A stretch of DNA of 64,000 nucleotides from Winogradskyella endarachnes (GCF_009741275.1 NZ_WOWS01000004.1:186001-250000); one strand, 5' to 3'. Shown: positions 48,816-58,068, counted from the first letter of the stretch. Translations and numbers: made by a program. The notes: generated by a model not told the origin, from the sequence alone.

Positions 48816-49400
48816 ATGGAACGTAACGAGTTATACCCAATATTTGTAAAAGTACACGAGCTAAATGTCTTAATTGTAGGTGGCGGAAATGTTGGTTTAG
48901 AGAAACTATCTTTTCTTTTAAAATCTAGCCCTAATGCCAACGTAGAAGTTATTTCTATAGACTTTTTACAGGAGTTAGTTGACCTTGCTGAGAAGCATCC
49001 AACCGTAAAATTAACGCAAAAGGCTTATGATATTTCAGATTTAGAAAAACGTCATATGGTTATTGGTTGTACCGATAATCTCGATGTGAATTTGCAAATA
49101 AACAGAGAAGCTAAAGCCAAATATTTATTGGTAAATATTGCAGATACACCAGACCAATGCGATTATTATTTAGGAGGCATTGTCACTAAAGGACACGTAA
49201 AAATTGCGATTTCTACCAACGGAAAATCGCCAACAACGGCAAAACGTATCAGACAATTTTTAGAAGATGTCATTCCGGAAGATGTTAATGAAATGGTGCT
49301 TAATCTCAACGAATTTAGAAAAACCATTAAAGGGAATTTTGAAGAAAAAGTAGAAAAAATGAATCAGGTTACAAGAGCCTTGGTAAACAAAAAGAAATAA
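48816..49400 (+). CDS. Precorrin-2 dehydrogenase / sirohydrochlorin ferrochelatase (Met8-like)
   Basis: A 194-residue enzyme equivalent to the N-terminal part of CysG and to Met8/SirC. It has an N-terminal Rossmann fold (LNVLIVGGGNVGLEKLSFLL), the conserved ADTPDQCDYYLGGIV, and ISTNGKSPTTAKRIRQFLE. It oxidises precorrin-2 with NAD and can also insert iron, completing siroheme with CobA. It lies one base after the cobA stop and one base before moaD. Confidence 0.9.
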   Translation: MERNELYPIFVKVHELNVLIVGGGNVGLEKLSFLLKSSPNANVEVISIDFLQELVDLAEKHPTVKLTQKAYDISDLEKRHMVIGCTDNLDVNLQINREAKAKYLLVNIADTPDQCDYYLGGIVTKGHVKIAISTNGKSPTTAKRIRQFLEDVIPEDVNEMVLNLNEFRKTIKGNFEEKVEKMNQVTRALVNKKK

Positions 49401-49401
49401 T

Positions 49402-49638
49402 ATGGCTGTAATAAAATATTTTGGAGCAATTGCAGAGGTAACAAATTGTAATGAAGAACAAATTGAGGTTTCAGATTTAAAAGTTTCAGATTGTTTGGAG
49501 CTTTTAAATGAAAAGTATAATCTAAATACGATTGATGTTTCTGTAGCATTAAATCAAAATTTAGTAGATAGAGAGAGTACAATTAAATTGAGTGATAACG
49601 ATGAAATTGCATTGTTGCCTCCATTTGCAGGAGGATAA
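49402..49638 (+). CDS. moaD: Molybdopterin synthase sulfur carrier subunit
   Basis: A 78-residue beta-grasp ubiquitin-like protein ending in the required Gly-Gly (PPFAGG). The C-terminal glycine is adenylated by MoeB, then becomes the thiocarboxylate that donates sulfur to make molybdopterin with MoaE. Length and end are exactly as expected. Confidence 0.92.
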   Translation: MAVIKYFGAIAEVTNCNEEQIEVSDLKVSDCLELLNEKYNLNTIDVSVALNQNLVDRESTIKLSDNDEIALLPPFAGG

Positions 49639-49640
49639 TT

Positions 49641-50693
49641 TTGGAAAGGTACAATAGACAAATACAATTACCACAAGTTGGTAAAACAGGTCAGCAAAAA
49701 CTAAAAGATGCAAAAATTTTAGTGGTTGGTGCTGGTGGTTTGGGTTGCGCTATTTTGCCTTATTTAGCCGCTTCTGGTATTGAAAATATCGGAATTATTG
49801 ATGGAGACACCATTGAAGAAACCAATTTGCAACGTCAAATTTTATACACGGAAAAGGCTATTAAGCAGCAAAAAGTTGTCGTAGCCAAACAACAATTAAA
49901 AGCTTTAAATTCTAATGTAAATATTGAAATTTATAATTACTATTTGTCAGGCAAAAATGCCTTAGAGATTTTTAAAAACTACGATATTATAATCGATGCC
50001 ACAGACAGCATACAAACACGCTATTTAATTAATGACGCGTGTATTATTACTAACAAACCCTTTGTTTACGGTTCTATTTATAGGTTTGAAGGTCAGGTTT
50101 CGGTCTTCAATTATAAAAATGGACCAACTTATCGTTGTTTATTTAAAAATGATAAAGCAAAAGTAACCAATTGCGAAACTGTAGGTGTTTTAGGAACAAC
50201 TGTTGGTTTAATTGGTATGCTTCAAGCTAATGAAGTCATCAAAATGATTTTGGAAATAGGTGACGTTTTATCTGGAAAATTATTGGTGTATAACACTTTA
50301 AATAATGCTCAGAATGGTATCAATTTCAAAAAATCTGAAACTAAAATTATTGACGAAGCCTTTTTTAATTCAGAATATAAAACCCATAAAATAGAAGCGG
50401 TTTGTGTTAACGAAGCCATTTCTCAGAACCTCATTTTTATAGATGTGAGAGAATTGCACGAAACACCAAAAATTACAGTCCCAAATGGTGTTCAAATTCC
50501 CTTATCAATTTTAGAAACGAAAATTAAAAATCTAAATAAAAACGAAAACTATGCAGTTTACTGCCAAAGCGGAAAACGTAGTATAGAAGCCATTAAACTA
50601 TTGAAAAACCATCAATTTCAAAATGTAAAAAATATTGAAGGTGGTGTAATTTCAATGCAACAAAACATCAACAATGAAAAAAGTATTTATTAA
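49641..50693 (+). CDS. moeB: MoeB-type adenylyltransferase with C-terminal rhodanese domain
   Basis: A 350-residue ThiF-fold protein that activates MoaD, fused to a sulfurtransferase. The adenylating part (1-245) has the nucleotide loop VVGAGGLGC (G30-C36), the DGD...NLQRQ stretch and an adenylation site region GVLGTTVG. The rhodanese part (about 255-340) has an active-site loop with C308 (VYCQSGKRS), so sulfur can be delivered in one chain. The start is TTG at 49641, 2 bp after the moaD stop; no ATG is nearby and the RYNRQI start is typical. The last 20 bp overlap moaE. Confidence 0.92.
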   Translation: MERYNRQIQLPQVGKTGQQKLKDAKILVVGAGGLGCAILPYLAASGIENIGIIDGDTIEETNLQRQILYTEKAIKQQKVVVAKQQLKALNSNVNIEIYNYYLSGKNALEIFKNYDIIIDATDSIQTRYLINDACIITNKPFVYGSIYRFEGQVSVFNYKNGPTYRCLFKNDKAKVTNCETVGVLGTTVGLIGMLQANEVIKMILEIGDVLSGKLLVYNTLNNAQNGINFKKSETKIIDEAFFNSEYKTHKIEAVCVNEAISQNLIFIDVRELHETPKITVPNGVQIPLSILETKIKNLNKNENYAVYCQSGKRSIEAIKLLKNHQFQNVKNIEGGVISMQQNINNEKSIY

Positions 50694-51102
50694 CGGACCA
50701 ATTACACCAGCATTTATAGCCAATTCTATAGAAAAACATCAATCCAAACACAGTATTGGTGCGCACAATATCTTTTTAGGCCAAGTGCGAGCAGATGTCA
50801 TAAAGGATAAAACCGTTGCAGGAATAGACTTTACGTGTTACGAAGACATGGCACATCCTATTTTAGACGATATTAGAGAAAAAGCGTTTAAGACATTCAA
50901 CTTAACATGCATGCATATTTACCATAGTTTGGGCGAAATTAAAGCAGGAGAAGTCTGTTTTTTCGTTTTTGTATCTGCAAAACACAGTAAAGAAGTGTAT
51001 GCAGCCACGGAGTATTTAGTCAATATTGTAAAAAAGAAAGTGCCCATATTTGGAAAGGAAATTTTTGAAGATGAGTCGCACCAATGGAAGGTTAATAAAT
51101 AA
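50674..51102 (+). CDS. moaE: Molybdopterin synthase catalytic subunit
   Basis: A 142-residue MoaE. Conserved pieces: HNIFLGQVRAD, the conserved basic/aromatic YHSLGEIKAGE, and AATEYLVNIVKKKVPIFGKE with the catalytic lysines. It converts cPMP to molybdopterin with MoaD. Its start lies 20 bp inside moeB. Confidence 0.93.
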   Translation: MKKVFINGPITPAFIANSIEKHQSKHSIGAHNIFLGQVRADVIKDKTVAGIDFTCYEDMAHPILDDIREKAFKTFNLTCMHIYHSLGEIKAGEVCFFVFVSAKHSKEVYAATEYLVNIVKKKVPIFGKEIFEDESHQWKVNK

Positions 51103-51187
51103 TAGAGCCAAGACCGCTTTGCTGTTAGAATCAAGAATAAAGACTTAACTCTAATCATTAAGGAAAGACCAATAATAAATTATTAAA

Positions 51188-52096
51188 ATGGTAGATATTA
51201 CGCATAAAATTAAAACGCTCAGAGTGGCAACTGCAGAAGCTACTGTAAAAGTGAGCAAGCAAGAAACTATAGATGCGCTTCAAAATAATACAGTACCAAA
51301 AGGCAATGTGTTTGAGATGGCAAAGACGGCTGGTTTATTTGCTGTAAAAACCACACATAATGTTATTCCAGATTGTCATCCTTTACCTATTGAATTCACT
51401 GCAATTACCTATAAAATTGAAGGTTTAGAAGTACAAATCAGCTTAACGATTAAAACCATTTATAAAACTGGTGTTGAAGTTGAGGCTATGCATGGTGCTT
51501 CGGTTGTGGCGCTAACCATGTACGATATGTTGAAACCAATTGACAAACAAATTGAAATAGGAAACATACGATTAGTTGAAAAACGAGGTGGAAAGAGTAG
51601 TTTTAAAACCAAGCATCGTTCGCAATTAAAAGCGAGTGTAGTTGTGTGTTCAGATTCTATTTCCGAAGGTAAAAAAGAAGATTTTGCAGGAAAAGCCATC
51701 ATTGAAAAACTGAAGCAAAGTGACATTGAAATTAGTAATTATGATATCATTCCAGATGAAATAGAAAACATACGAAACAAAGCCATGTTGTATTCTGAAA
51801 CCTCTAATCTAGTCATATTTACAGGTGGAACAGGCTTATCGTACAGAGACGTTACACCAGAAGCTTTAGAGCCAATTTTAGAACGACGAATTCCTGGCGT
51901 AGAAGAAGCCATTAGAAGTTACGGCCAAGACCGAATGCCTTATGCGATGCTATCTAGAAGTATTTGTGGGACTATTGGAGATAGTTTAATATTAGCACTG
52001 CCAGGTTCTACAAATGGCGCAAAAGAATCTATGGATGCTGTGTTTCCGCATTTAACACATGTTTTTAAAATACTAAAAGGTCAGCAACATTACTAA
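51188..52096 (+). CDS. Fused MoaC-MoaB protein
   Basis: A 302-residue two-domain protein. Residues 1-140 are MoaC (cyclic pyranopterin monophosphate synthase): GLFAVKTTHNVIPDCHPLPI and GVEVEAMHGASVVALTMYDM with its catalytic Lys/His region. Residues about 148-302 are MoaB/Mog-like (molybdopterin adenylyltransferase): VFTGGTGLSYRDVTPEAL and SICGTIGDSLILALPGST. The fusion couples an early and a late step of the pathway. An 85-bp gap before it is the longest in the operon and may hold an internal promoter. The stop overlaps moaA by one base. Confidence 0.93.
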   Translation: MVDITHKIKTLRVATAEATVKVSKQETIDALQNNTVPKGNVFEMAKTAGLFAVKTTHNVIPDCHPLPIEFTAITYKIEGLEVQISLTIKTIYKTGVEVEAMHGASVVALTMYDMLKPIDKQIEIGNIRLVEKRGGKSSFKTKHRSQLKASVVVCSDSISEGKKEDFAGKAIIEKLKQSDIEISNYDIIPDEIENIRNKAMLYSETSNLVIFTGGTGLSYRDVTPEALEPILERRIPGVEEAIRSYGQDRMPYAMLSRSICGTIGDSLILALPGSTNGAKESMDAVFPHLTHVFKILKGQQHY

Positions 52097-53103
52097 TGCA
52101 AAAACCCAACACCATTTTAACGGATACATTAGGTAGAACACACAACTACCTTAGAATCTCGTTGACCGAAAAATGCAATTTGCGTTGTACGTATTGTATG
52201 CCGTCTGAAGGTGTGCAATTAACACCAAGACAGCATTTAATGAATGCAGATGAGGTTTATGAAATTGCAAAAGTGTTTGTGGCGAATGGTGTAGATAAAA
52301 TTAGATTAACAGGAGGAGAGCCTTTAGTGAGGAAAGATTTTAAAGCTATTTTGAAACGTTTGTCATCACTAAAAACAACACTTTCCATTACTACAAACGG
52401 TATTTTAGTAGACCGATTTATTGACGATTTTAAAACTTACGGACTCAAAAACATTAATGTAAGTTTAGATACTTTAGATGCTGAAAAATTTAATCACATC
52501 ACAAGACGAAATCAATTTTCTAAAGCCTACGAAAACATTCATTTGTTAATTGAAAATGGTTTTAAAGTAAAGCTAAATATTGTTTTAATTAAAGGATTTA
52601 ATGATAATGAAATTATTGATTTTATTGCATTAACGAAAGCGTTACCAATTTCAATTCGGTTTATAGAATTTATGCCTTTTGATGGCAATAACTGGAATAA
52701 ATCAAAACTGGTTACACAACAAGATATATTAGAACAAACCACAAATCATTTTGGAGCTAAGAATTTAATAAAGCTAAAAAATGAAAACAACTTCACCTCT
52801 AGAGATTATAAAATTTTTGGTCATAAAGGCGAATTCGGAATTATAAGTTCTGTGAGTAATCCTTTCTGTGATGGTTGCAATAGAATTCGTTTAACAGCCA
52901 ATGGTAAAGTTAAAAACTGCCTATTTTCTAATAATGAAACCGATATTTTAACCGCTTTAAGAAACCAAGAATATATTGAAGATGTTATCGCAAAAGCCAT
53001 TTATAAAAAATTACCAAAACGAGGTGGAATGAACAGTTTTGAGCAACTAAACGACCCAAAACAACACTCTAATAATAGAAGTATGATTACTATTGGAGGA
53101 TAG
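52096..53103 (+). CDS. moaA: GTP 3',8-cyclase MoaA
   Basis: A 335-residue radical-SAM enzyme for the first step of molybdopterin synthesis. The first cluster is bound by C27, C31 and C34 (CNLRCTYC), the second by C258, C261 and C275 (CDGC ... NC). The protein ends in the essential Gly-Gly (TIGG). The stop lies 4 bp from the stop of the convergent rubredoxin gene. Confidence 0.96.
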   Translation: MQKPNTILTDTLGRTHNYLRISLTEKCNLRCTYCMPSEGVQLTPRQHLMNADEVYEIAKVFVANGVDKIRLTGGEPLVRKDFKAILKRLSSLKTTLSITTNGILVDRFIDDFKTYGLKNINVSLDTLDAEKFNHITRRNQFSKAYENIHLLIENGFKVKLNIVLIKGFNDNEIIDFIALTKALPISIRFIEFMPFDGNNWNKSKLVTQQDILEQTTNHFGAKNLIKLKNENNFTSRDYKIFGHKGEFGIISSVSNPFCDGCNRIRLTANGKVKNCLFSNNETDILTALRNQEYIEDVIAKAIYKKLPKRGGMNSFEQLNDPKQHSNNRSMITIGG

Positions 53104-53107
53104 TTAT

Positions 53108-54550
53108 TTAACTAAGCTTTTTAGTAAAGGTTTTCTTTTCAAAATTAGATTTAGGCGCCTCACAAAGTGAACACACATAATTGTCGCTTAAATCTTCAAA
53201 AGCAGTGTTGGGTTCAATGTTTTGGGTAATGTCGCCATAAGTTTGGTTATATACCGTTAAACAATCTTTACATTGATAAACTTCGTATTCAATTTCTTCT
53301 TCTACCACTTCAAGTGGTTCTAGTGAGGTGCTTTCTGAGCCTAATTGTTCAAAATACAAACGACTTAATTCTAAAAGTAAACTTGGCAATTCTGCTTTAT
53401 CAACCTCTTGTACATGTACAATATATTCTCTTGTGTTTGGGTCGAAATTTTTAGCGTATAATAAGTTATAGGTGTCTCGTATTTTAAAATCTTTTAGTCC
53501 TGTTGGCGGAGTGTTTTTTTCAATAACAACAGATGTAAAATAGTAAGCTTTTCGGGTATATTCTGTAATACCAAAAGTTAAACCGTAGGTACTAATATCG
53601 TTGGTGTCAAAATAATCAACTAAGTATTTCTTTAGCTTTAAAGCATCGTCATTTGCTACAGGTAAATGCCAATTTAATTCTAGCATAGAATGCCTAACAT
53701 TGATGCCATGTTTACCTAGAAATTTTTCCCAATGTAATTTTGCGGTCCTTGGAATGTCTTTTACTATAAAGGATTTCCAAGGCGTAATAGATATTTTACC
53801 AATTTTACAATCTGAACATAAATCGCACATGGCTTTTAAAAATTTTAAATCGTATCGATTATTGCGCCAATATAGTCCAAGCCAGTACTTATCGCTTCCT
53901 ATTCTGTTCATGCCTTCATAATATGGAAACGGATGAAACGGTATGTGCAAAGGTTTGTCTATTGTAATGTTATTGGTTTGTATGGCGTCGTTGACTAAAT
54001 CAAAAATCATGTCTACAGATTCTGGCTCTTCTTTAAGTAGATTTTCTATGACGTTTGCCACTTTAGCTATATCCCAACTGTAGATTAAAACAGGGTAGGC
54101 TTCCATCTTTTTCCAAAAAGGCAATCTTATATAAAGGTACCAATAATCTTCTTGCTCTGATGCAATAAAATTAAGGTGTCCTGTAAATAAGGGAACTAAA
54201 CGTTGTTTTGGGTCTGTAATGTTTATTTTTAAATGGTGTTCATTTCTAAATTGTTCTAATACGTATAGATATTTATCGCCTGTAAGCCATGGTGTGTTAG
54301 GAAAAATATCTGCAGACACATAAGACGACATAATGTTTTCAGTGTTGTTTTTTATAGGATTAACAACTTGAAAACCTTCAATTTTCTCTGTGTTATCATT
54401 ATTTAAATCATCAGGAAATAAAATGTCTTGTCTTGATCCAAATGAAATCACATCTGAACCTAGGTCTTCTGCAGATTGGCAAATTAATTTTAATTCGGCA
54501 GGAGATAAAACACCACCTTTAATTATTAAACGCGTTAACTTGTTAATCAT
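53108..54550 (-). CDS. Rubredoxin fused to a siroheme-reductase-like scaffold
   Basis: A 480-residue cytoplasmic protein. The C-terminal 55 residues form a rubredoxin: iron ligands C427, C430 (CKDC) and C460, C463 (CSLC). The first about 400 residues look like the half-domains of nitrite/sulfite reductases (IKGGVLSPAELKLI at the N-terminus, KIGKISITPWKSF in the middle). But the C-X5-C and C-X3-C cysteines that hold siroheme and the [4Fe-4S] cluster are absent. The gene is 5 bp after the nitrate reductase gene, so it is in the same operon. It may be an electron donor to nitrate reductase with a docking scaffold. The role is an inference; no partner reaction is shown by the sequence. Confidence 0.75.
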   Translation of the reverse strand: MINKLTRLIIKGGVLSPAELKLICQSAEDLGSDVISFGSRQDILFPDDLNNDNTEKIEGFQVVNPIKNNTENIMSSYVSADIFPNTPWLTGDKYLYVLEQFRNEHHLKINITDPKQRLVPLFTGHLNFIASEQEDYWYLYIRLPFWKKMEAYPVLIYSWDIAKVANVIENLLKEEPESVDMIFDLVNDAIQTNNITIDKPLHIPFHPFPYYEGMNRIGSDKYWLGLYWRNNRYDLKFLKAMCDLCSDCKIGKISITPWKSFIVKDIPRTAKLHWEKFLGKHGINVRHSMLELNWHLPVANDDALKLKKYLVDYFDTNDISTYGLTFGITEYTRKAYYFTSVVIEKNTPPTGLKDFKIRDTYNLLYAKNFDPNTREYIVHVQEVDKAELPSLLLELSRLYFEQLGSESTSLEPLEVVEEEIEYEVYQCKDCLTVYNQTYGDITQNIEPNTAFEDLSDNYVCSLCEAPKSNFEKKTFTKKLS

Positions 54551-54555
54551 ACCAA

Positions 54556-57500
54556 TTAGATTTTAGTATTAAGAATCTCTCTAACTTCTGTTTTACAACT
54601 ACCACAACCTAAGCCAGCACCTGTTTGTTTACATAATTCGGTAAAGTTTGTGCAGCCATTTGTTATGGCTTCTGTTAAATTACCCTCGCCAACTTGGCTA
54701 CAAGAGCAAATTAGTCTTCCAATCACTGGCTTGTCGTTAGAAGCGCCTCTTAATAAAGACTCTCGTTTATCGGATAATTCAACCTTACTTTCTATTAAGC
54801 CTTTAAATTCTGCAAACTCATTTTTGTCACCTACTAAAACAGCACCAACAAGTAAGTCGTCTTTAACAATACATTTTTTGTAGTAGCGCTTGCTCATGTC
54901 GGTGAAAATGATTTCTTCATAGCTATTGTCATTTTCTGGCACACTTATGTTGCCAATACTACATAAATCTAAGTCGCTAAATTTTAAAATGTTCATGGCT
55001 ACAGAACCTTTGTAAATACTGCTAATATCGCCCAAAATAAAATTTGCCAGAATTGCGGCTTGTTCTTCAGCTGCAGAGGTAATGCCAAGTAAAGTATTCT
55101 TAAATTCTGCAATTTCACCTATAGCAAAAATGTTTGGATCTGTAGATTGTAAATGTTGGTTTACTTTAATACCACGTCCACAGGCAATACCAGAAGATTT
55201 TGCAATTTCAATATTTGGTCTTGTTCCAATGGCATATACAATAGCGTTAGATTTAAATGCTTTTCCACTCTTTAAGGTTACACCTAGTTCATCAGTGTCT
55301 TCATCATTAAAAACGGTACTAACTTCATTAGAAAAATAAACTTGTATACCCAGTTCTTGTACATGCATGGCTAGCAACTTACTAGAAAGCTGATCTAGTT
55401 GTCTCTCCATTAATCTAGAACCTCTCTGGATAATAGTAATATTTACATTTTTATGTTTAAGTGCAGCGGCTAATTCTAGACCTAAAAGCCCTCCACCTAC
55501 TATTGTTACGTGTTGCTCATGTGCTGGTAAATTAGTGGCGTTAAGGTAAGATTTAAACCTATCTGCATCAGTTTTGCTTCGTAATGTAAATCTTCCAGGT
55601 AGAGCGAGTTGCACATCGTTTGGTACAAAAGCACGACTTCCTGTTGCTAAGATTAACTTATCGTAATTATGTTTTTCTCCTTTATTATCGGTAGCAATTT
55701 TATTTTCTTTATCTATATCAATAATGAAAGTGTTGCCGTATAAATCTATCTTAAGTTTTTCTAATTCAAGATCTTTAATTTTTTGAAGTTGCTCCCAAGA
55801 CAATTCTTCAGTGACGTATTCTGGGAGCAAAACACGATTGTAAAAAGGATTATCTTCTTTAGAAAATACACTTATTTTATCAACGTCGTTATGATCACGA
55901 TAGTTTTGTACAAATCTAAATGCGGCTGCACCTGCTCCAACAACAATAATCTTTTCTTCAGGTTTGTTATATTTTGAAACCGAAACACGCGTGTACTTAA
56001 AATCTGGTTCTTTAGATATTGGGTCTATGAGTGTGTTGGTTAAATTATTGGCCCGATTTAGATCGCTTTGTAGTTGTTTTCCCCAGTGCATAGGTAAGAA
56101 AACAACGCCTAATCTAACGTTATTTGTGAGTTTGGCTCGTACTCTAACAACACCATTTGCACTTCTTACTTCAACAACATCGCCATCTTTAATTTTATTG
56201 ACATAGGCATCTGCATTGTTAATTTCTAAAACAGGACTAGAGTAATGGGTTTTTAATCTCGAAACCTTACCGGTTTTAGTCATGGTGTGCCACTGATCTC
56301 TTATTCTACCTGTGGTTAAAATTAGAGGGAATTCTAAATTAGGATGCTCAGATGTATTTTTTGTAGTTGCTGGAATATTGAAGATTGCTTTTTGAGAAGG
56401 TGTATAGAATTTTTTGTCTTCAAAAAGTCGAGGTGTTCCTTTATGTCCAGAAGAAGGTACAGGCCATTGAAAGGTACCTTCATTTTTTAATCTAGAATAG
56501 TTAAGATGTGAAATATCAATATTTGAACCTTTGGTCATGGCACAATATTCTTGATAAATTTCACTTGTTGAGTTATAATTAAAACCATTGAAATCCATTC
56601 TGTTTGCAAAATCGCATAAGATTTCTACATCTGGTCTGGCTTCTCCTGGTGCTTCAATGGCTTTGGGTAAATAAGAGATACGACGTTCTGAATTAGTCAT
56701 GGTTCCTTCCTTTTCTAACCATGCAGCCGCAGGGAGTACTAAATCTGCATAATCTACTGTGTCTGCATTTTTTGAAATATCTTGAACCACAACAAACTTG
56801 GCATTTTTAAGTGCCTTTTCAATACGATGAGAATTTGGCATACTCACCATTGGATTGGTACAAATAATCCAAATGGCTTTCATTTTACCACTTTCTAAGG
56901 CATCGAACATTTCGGTTGCGGTTAGGCCAGGATTTGGTGATATTTTATCTACGTTCCAAAATTCAGCAACATCATTTCTGTCTTTTTCGTTTAACAAATC
57001 CTTGTGTACAGCTAAAAGATTAGCCATGCCTCCAACTTCTCTACCACCCATTGCATTTGGTTGGCCGGTTAAAGAAAATGGTCCTGAACCAGGTTTGCCA
57101 ATTTGGCCAGTAATAAGTGATAAGTTTATTAATGAGAAATTTTTATAGGTACCTATGGCGCTTTGGTTCAATCCCATTGTCCACATACTTATAAATCCAG
57201 TAGCATTGCCTATCATTGATGCTGCTTTCTTTATTTCATCTACAGTTATACCACAAATATCTGCGGCGTTTTTAAGTGATGTAGATTGCACATGTTTTTT
57301 ATATTTTTCAAAATCTTCAGTATGATTTTTAATGAAATTTTTATCTATTTTTTTTCGCTCTATTAGGCGTCTTCCTATGGCATTATTAAGAACAATATCT
57401 GTTCCTGGAATAATTTGAAGGTGTAAATCTGCAAAGTTTGCAGTGTCTGTTTTCCTTGGATCTACAACAATAATCTTAACATCAGGATTGTTTTCCTTAT

Positions 57501-58068
57501 GCATTTCTAATCGTCTAAAAAGTATGGGATGACAATATGCAGGATTTGCACCTGTAATGAAAAAGCAATCCGCTAATTCAATATCTTCATAAGAAATAGG
57601 GACAGAGTCTTCACCAAATGTTTTTTTGTATCCAACAACGGCAGAACTCATGCATAGTCTAGAGTTGGTGTCAATATTATTGGTCCCTAAAAATCCTTTG
57701 GTTAGCTTATTGGCTATGTAGTACTCTTCGGTTAAACATTGTCCGGAAACATAAAACCCAACACTATCTGGTCCGTACTTATTAATTAGAGATTTAAAAA
57801 CGCCTGCAGCACGATTTAGTGCACTGTCCCAAGAAACACGGTCGTAAGGATGTGAGCGACTCCATCTCATTTGAGGATACAAAAGTCTATCTGAGGTATC
57901 TTTTGCTACATAATGAAGATTCATGCCTTTAGAGCATAACATTCCTCTGTTTACAGGATGCTCTTTGTCTCCTTCTACAGTGATGTTGTTGTTTATATCC
58001 TTTTTAACAATAATTCCGCATCCTACACCGCAATACGAACATGTTGTTTTAATTTCATTTTGTTGCAT
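54556..58068 (-). CDS. nasA: Assimilatory nitrate reductase: Mo domain + FAD oxidoreductase + BFD [2Fe-2S]
   Basis: A 1170-residue cytoplasmic enzyme reducing nitrate to nitrite. Residues 1-about 690 are a Mo-bis-MGD catalytic domain with an N-terminal [4Fe-4S] site (C10, C13, C17, C45) and Mo ligand C139 in TNSRLCMSS, as in NasA/NapA. Residues about 705-1060 are an FAD/NAD(P) oxidoreductase (VVGAGAAAFRFVQNYR, then DNPFYNRVLLPEYV, VGGGLLGLELAAAL). The end is a BFD-like [2Fe-2S] domain with C1121, C1123, C1155 and C1158. Functions that Bacillus splits between NasC and NasB are joined in one chain, allowing NAD(P)H electrons to reach molybdenum directly. No signal peptide. It is 220 bp after the response regulator gene and has its own upstream region. 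Confidence 0.93.
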   Translation of the reverse strand: MQQNEIKTTCSYCGVGCGIIVKKDINNNITVEGDKEHPVNRGMLCSKGMNLHYVAKDTSDRLLYPQMRWSRSHPYDRVSWDSALNRAAGVFKSLINKYGPDSVGFYVSGQCLTEEYYIANKLTKGFLGTNNIDTNSRLCMSSAVVGYKKTFGEDSVPISYEDIELADCFFITGANPAYCHPILFRRLEMHKENNPDVKIIVVDPRKTDTANFADLHLQIIPGTDIVLNNAIGRRLIERKKIDKNFIKNHTEDFEKYKKHVQSTSLKNAADICGITVDEIKKAASMIGNATGFISMWTMGLNQSAIGTYKNFSLINLSLITGQIGKPGSGPFSLTGQPNAMGGREVGGMANLLAVHKDLLNEKDRNDVAEFWNVDKISPNPGLTATEMFDALESGKMKAIWIICTNPMVSMPNSHRIEKALKNAKFVVVQDISKNADTVDYADLVLPAAAWLEKEGTMTNSERRISYLPKAIEAPGEARPDVEILCDFANRMDFNGFNYNSTSEIYQEYCAMTKGSNIDISHLNYSRLKNEGTFQWPVPSSGHKGTPRLFEDKKFYTPSQKAIFNIPATTKNTSEHPNLEFPLILTTGRIRDQWHTMTKTGKVSRLKTHYSSPVLEINNADAYVNKIKDGDVVEVRSANGVVRVRAKLTNNVRLGVVFLPMHWGKQLQSDLNRANNLTNTLIDPISKEPDFKYTRVSVSKYNKPEEKIIVVGAGAAAFRFVQNYRDHNDVDKISVFSKEDNPFYNRVLLPEYVTEELSWEQLQKIKDLELEKLKIDLYGNTFIIDIDKENKIATDNKGEKHNYDKLILATGSRAFVPNDVQLALPGRFTLRSKTDADRFKSYLNATNLPAHEQHVTIVGGGLLGLELAAALKHKNVNITIIQRGSRLMERQLDQLSSKLLAMHVQELGIQVYFSNEVSTVFNDEDTDELGVTLKSGKAFKSNAIVYAIGTRPNIEIAKSSGIACGRGIKVNQHLQSTDPNIFAIGEIAEFKNTLLGITSAAEEQAAILANFILGDISSIYKGSVAMNILKFSDLDLCSIGNISVPENDNSYEEIIFTDMSKRYYKKCIVKDDLLVGAVLVGDKNEFAEFKGLIESKVELSDKRESLLRGASNDKPVIGRLICSCSQVGEGNLTEAITNGCTNFTELCKQTGAGLGCGSCKTEVREILNTKI

